From: Insolitispirillum peregrinum
GTDB lineage: Bacteria; Pseudomonadota; Alphaproteobacteria; Rhodospirillales; Rhodospirillaceae
Assembly: GCF_042665255.1 (NCBI RefSeq)
Contig: NZ_JBHTCD010000057.1
Strand: one strand, 5' to 3'
DNA: 15,605 nucleotides
How positions within the stretch are numbered: position 1 is the first letter of the stretch; each line of letters begins with the position of its first letter. A program made the translations under genes and the position numbers. Shown piece after piece: positions 14,389 through 15,605 of the stretch. Below the pieces are notes generated by a model, which saw only the letters and a program-made list of their open reading frames with translations, made no database searches and had not been told where the DNA came from.

Positions 14389-15345
14389 ATGAGTCTGGCC
14401 ATTGCCATCCAGATGGATCCGATCGAGACCATCAACATTCACGGCGATTCGACCTTTGCGATGGCACTGGAAGCCCAGCGTCGCGGCCATCGTCTATGGC
14501 ACTACCTGCCGCAGCATCTGGCCCTGCAGGATGGCAAGGTGATCGCCCGCGCCCGCGCCCTGACCGTCCGCCGTCAGGAAGGCGCGCACTACACACTGGG
14601 CGACTGGCAAGAGCTGGATCTGAGCCAGGTTGACGTGGTGCTGATGCGGCAGGACCCGCCGTTTGACATGGCCTATATCACCGCCACCCACATTCTGGAC
14701 CACATCCACCCGAAGACGCTGGTGGTCAACAACCCGACCGAGGTCCGCAACGCCCCGGAAAAGCTGTTCGTCACCCACTTCCCCGGCCTGCTGCCGCCGA
14801 CCCTGATCACCAGCGATGCCCAGCGCATCCGCGAGTTCCGCGCCGAGTACAAGGACATCATCGTCAAGCCGCTGTTTGGCAACGGCGGGGCCGGTGTGTT
14901 CCACATCAAGCCCGATGATGAAAACCTGAACTCGCTGATCGAGCTGTTCAGCCAGCAGTCGCGCGAACCGCTGATCGTCCAGCGCTATCTGCCCGAGGTC
15001 CGGCAGGGCGACAAGCGCATCATCCTGATCGACGGCGAACCGGCTGGTGCCATCAACCGCGTGCCCGCCGCAGGGGAAGCCCGCTCCAACATGCATGTCG
15101 GTGGCCGCCCGGAACAGTCGCGCCTGACCGACCGCGAGCTGGACATCTGCGCCACCATTGGCCCCGAGCTGAAAAAGCGGGGGCTGATCTTTGTCGGTAT
15201 CGACGTGATCGGCGACTACCTGACGGAAATCAACGTCACCAGCCCGACCGGCCTGCAGGAAATCGGTCGCTTTGATGGCGTTTGCATCGAACAGCAGATC
15301 TGGGACGTCATCGAAAACAAGGTTACCGCCAAGGGCCTGCTGTAA
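14389..15345 (+). CDS. gshB: Glutathione synthetase
   Basis: The ATP-dependent ligase that adds glycine to gamma-glutamylcysteine to give glutathione, in the cytoplasm. The 318-aa length is normal. The N-terminal GSH-synthetase domain (about 1-120) includes MDPIETINIHGDSTFAMALEA and VLMRQDPPFDMAYI. The ATP-grasp domain (about 125-310) shows IIVKPLFGNGGAGVF (Lys160 and the glycine loop at 164-169), IVQRYLPEV, GDKRIILIDGEPAGA and the metal/substrate segment TEINVTSPTGLQEI (Glu280, Asn282). AAGGAG (14374-14379) stands 9 nt before the ATG. An 82-bp gap separates it from the SirB1-like gene; I see no terminator there, so it may still share the transcript. Linkage of gshB to rsmI and yraN is familiar in alphaproteobacteria. 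Confidence 0.98.
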   Translation: MSLAIAIQMDPIETINIHGDSTFAMALEAQRRGHRLWHYLPQHLALQDGKVIARARALTVRRQEGAHYTLGDWQELDLSQVDVVLMRQDPPFDMAYITATHILDHIHPKTLVVNNPTEVRNAPEKLFVTHFPGLLPPTLITSDAQRIREFRAEYKDIIVKPLFGNGGAGVFHIKPDDENLNSLIELFSQQSREPLIVQRYLPEVRQGDKRIILIDGEPAGAINRVPAAGEARSNMHVGGRPEQSRLTDRELDICATIGPELKKRGLIFVGIDVIGDYLTEINVTSPTGLQEIGRFDGVCIEQQIWDVIENKVTAKGLL

Positions 15346-15370
15346 GCCAGCCGTTCTGCCCCCTGCCCCG

Positions 15371-15476
15371 TTAGAGCAAATCCCGAGCAGATGGGTCCAT
15401 CTGCGACGACGTATTTGCTGGAAATACAATATATTAGAGCATTTGAAGTGATCCAGAGAGAACGGAAAATGCTCTA
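15371..15476. repeat. Paired-hairpin intergenic repeat bounded by TAGAGCA/TGCTCTA
   Basis: About 106 bp, more AT-rich than its surroundings. Hairpin 1 pairs AGCAAAT (15375-15381) with ATTTGCT (15413-15419) and, inside that, GCAGATGG (15387-15394) with CCATCTGC (15397-15404). Hairpin 2 pairs TAGAGCATTT (15435-15444) with AAATGCTCTA (15467-15476). TTAGAGCA starts both hairpins (15371, 15434), and TAGAGCA/TGCTCTA (15372-15378, 15470-15476) forms the outer inverted ends. This has the form of a dispersed REP- or MITE-like element. It follows gshB by 25 bp and could also act as its transcript end. Confidence 0.7.
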
Positions 15477-15478
15477 GC

Positions 15479-15605
15479 TGTCGTGTCTCAATAGGTTGTT
15501 TACGGAGCTCAGCAGAATTATGTGAGTTTTGCGAGAAGCCACATCCTGAGCAGGAGGCCCCATGAACATCCACAAGAATGCCAAATTGACCCCATCGGGT
15601 CGAGC
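15479..15605 (+). mobile_element. IS481-family insertion sequence, left end (continues past window)
   Basis: The left end is placed at 15479, where TGTCGTGTCTCAATAGGTTG begins. The 5' TGT and the TCAATAGGTTGT core match what I recall of IS481-family termini. It directly follows TCTAGC (15473-15478), and IS481 is known to prefer targets of the form NCTAGN and to duplicate them. The transposase starts 83 bp inside the element. The right end and the second target copy are outside the window. Confidence 0.78.
15562..15605 (+). CDS. IS481-family transposase, N-terminal fragment (partial at window edge)
   Basis: The ATG at 15562 is preceded by AGGAGG (15552-15557), 4 nt away. The first 14 codons read MNIHKNAKLTPSGR. 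The opening M-N-x-H-K-x-A-x-L-T-P is the hallmark N-terminus of IS481-family DDE transposases, ahead of the helix-turn-helix region. The rest, including the catalytic DDE domain, is beyond the window, so intactness cannot be judged. Confidence 0.85.
   Translation, partial: MNIHKNAKLTPSGR

Noticed and set aside
1..15605. The whole interval as a composite transposon between two insertion sequences
   Set aside because: The edge elements belong to different families (IS5-type and IS481-type), so they cannot mobilise the interval together, and the genes between are ordinary chromosomal ones.

Overview
The window looks like chromosomal DNA of a GC-rich alphaproteobacterium, most likely a Rhodospirillales-type spirillum. 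This rests on the GC-rich codon use, the PAS-rich sensor kinases, the linkage of rsmI, yraN and gshB, and a paired-hairpin repeat carrying TTAGAGCA. The species cannot be named from the sequence. Fragments of two unrelated insertion sequences lie at the edges: the 3' end of an IS5-type transposase (1-126) and the 5' end of an IS481-type element (15479 to the window end).

The left half (194-8878) is signalling. Three sensor histidine kinases lie head-to-tail on the minus strand. In order of transcription they are a membrane hybrid kinase (periplasmic sensor, three PAS, HisKA, HATPase, receiver; 5492-8878), a two-TM PAS kinase (3852-5324) and a soluble seven-PAS kinase (194-3715). The only receiver is the one fused to the first kinase, and no output response regulator lies in the window. 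A phosphorelay or shared-target network is therefore an attractive inference, but its output must lie elsewhere.

The middle (8879-9905) holds three 26-bp tandem repeats in the leader of the hybrid kinase, a strong terminator, the family I inorganic pyrophosphatase gene ppa, and a roughly 295-bp intergenic stretch with nested hairpins.

The right half (9906-15345) is a housekeeping and envelope island. A penicillin-binding-protein activator lipoprotein (LppC/LpoA-like) on the minus strand is divergent from a plus-strand run: rsmI, yraN, a two-BON-domain lipoprotein (DolP-like), a SirB1-type transglutaminase-fold/TPR protein, and gshB. It resembles the E. coli lpoA/rsmI/yraN/diaA/dolP neighbourhood without diaA, extended by sirB1-like and gshB genes. 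rsmI and yraN overlap by 4 bp and the BON and SirB1 genes are 2 bp apart, so at least parts of the run are co-translated.

I found no CRISPR array, tRNA, rRNA or recognisable defence or biosynthetic system. The most unusual material is the three-kinase array with its internal low-complexity insertions, the 26-bp leader repeats, the divergent start codons of lpoA and rsmI, and the hairpin repeat interrupted by IS481.
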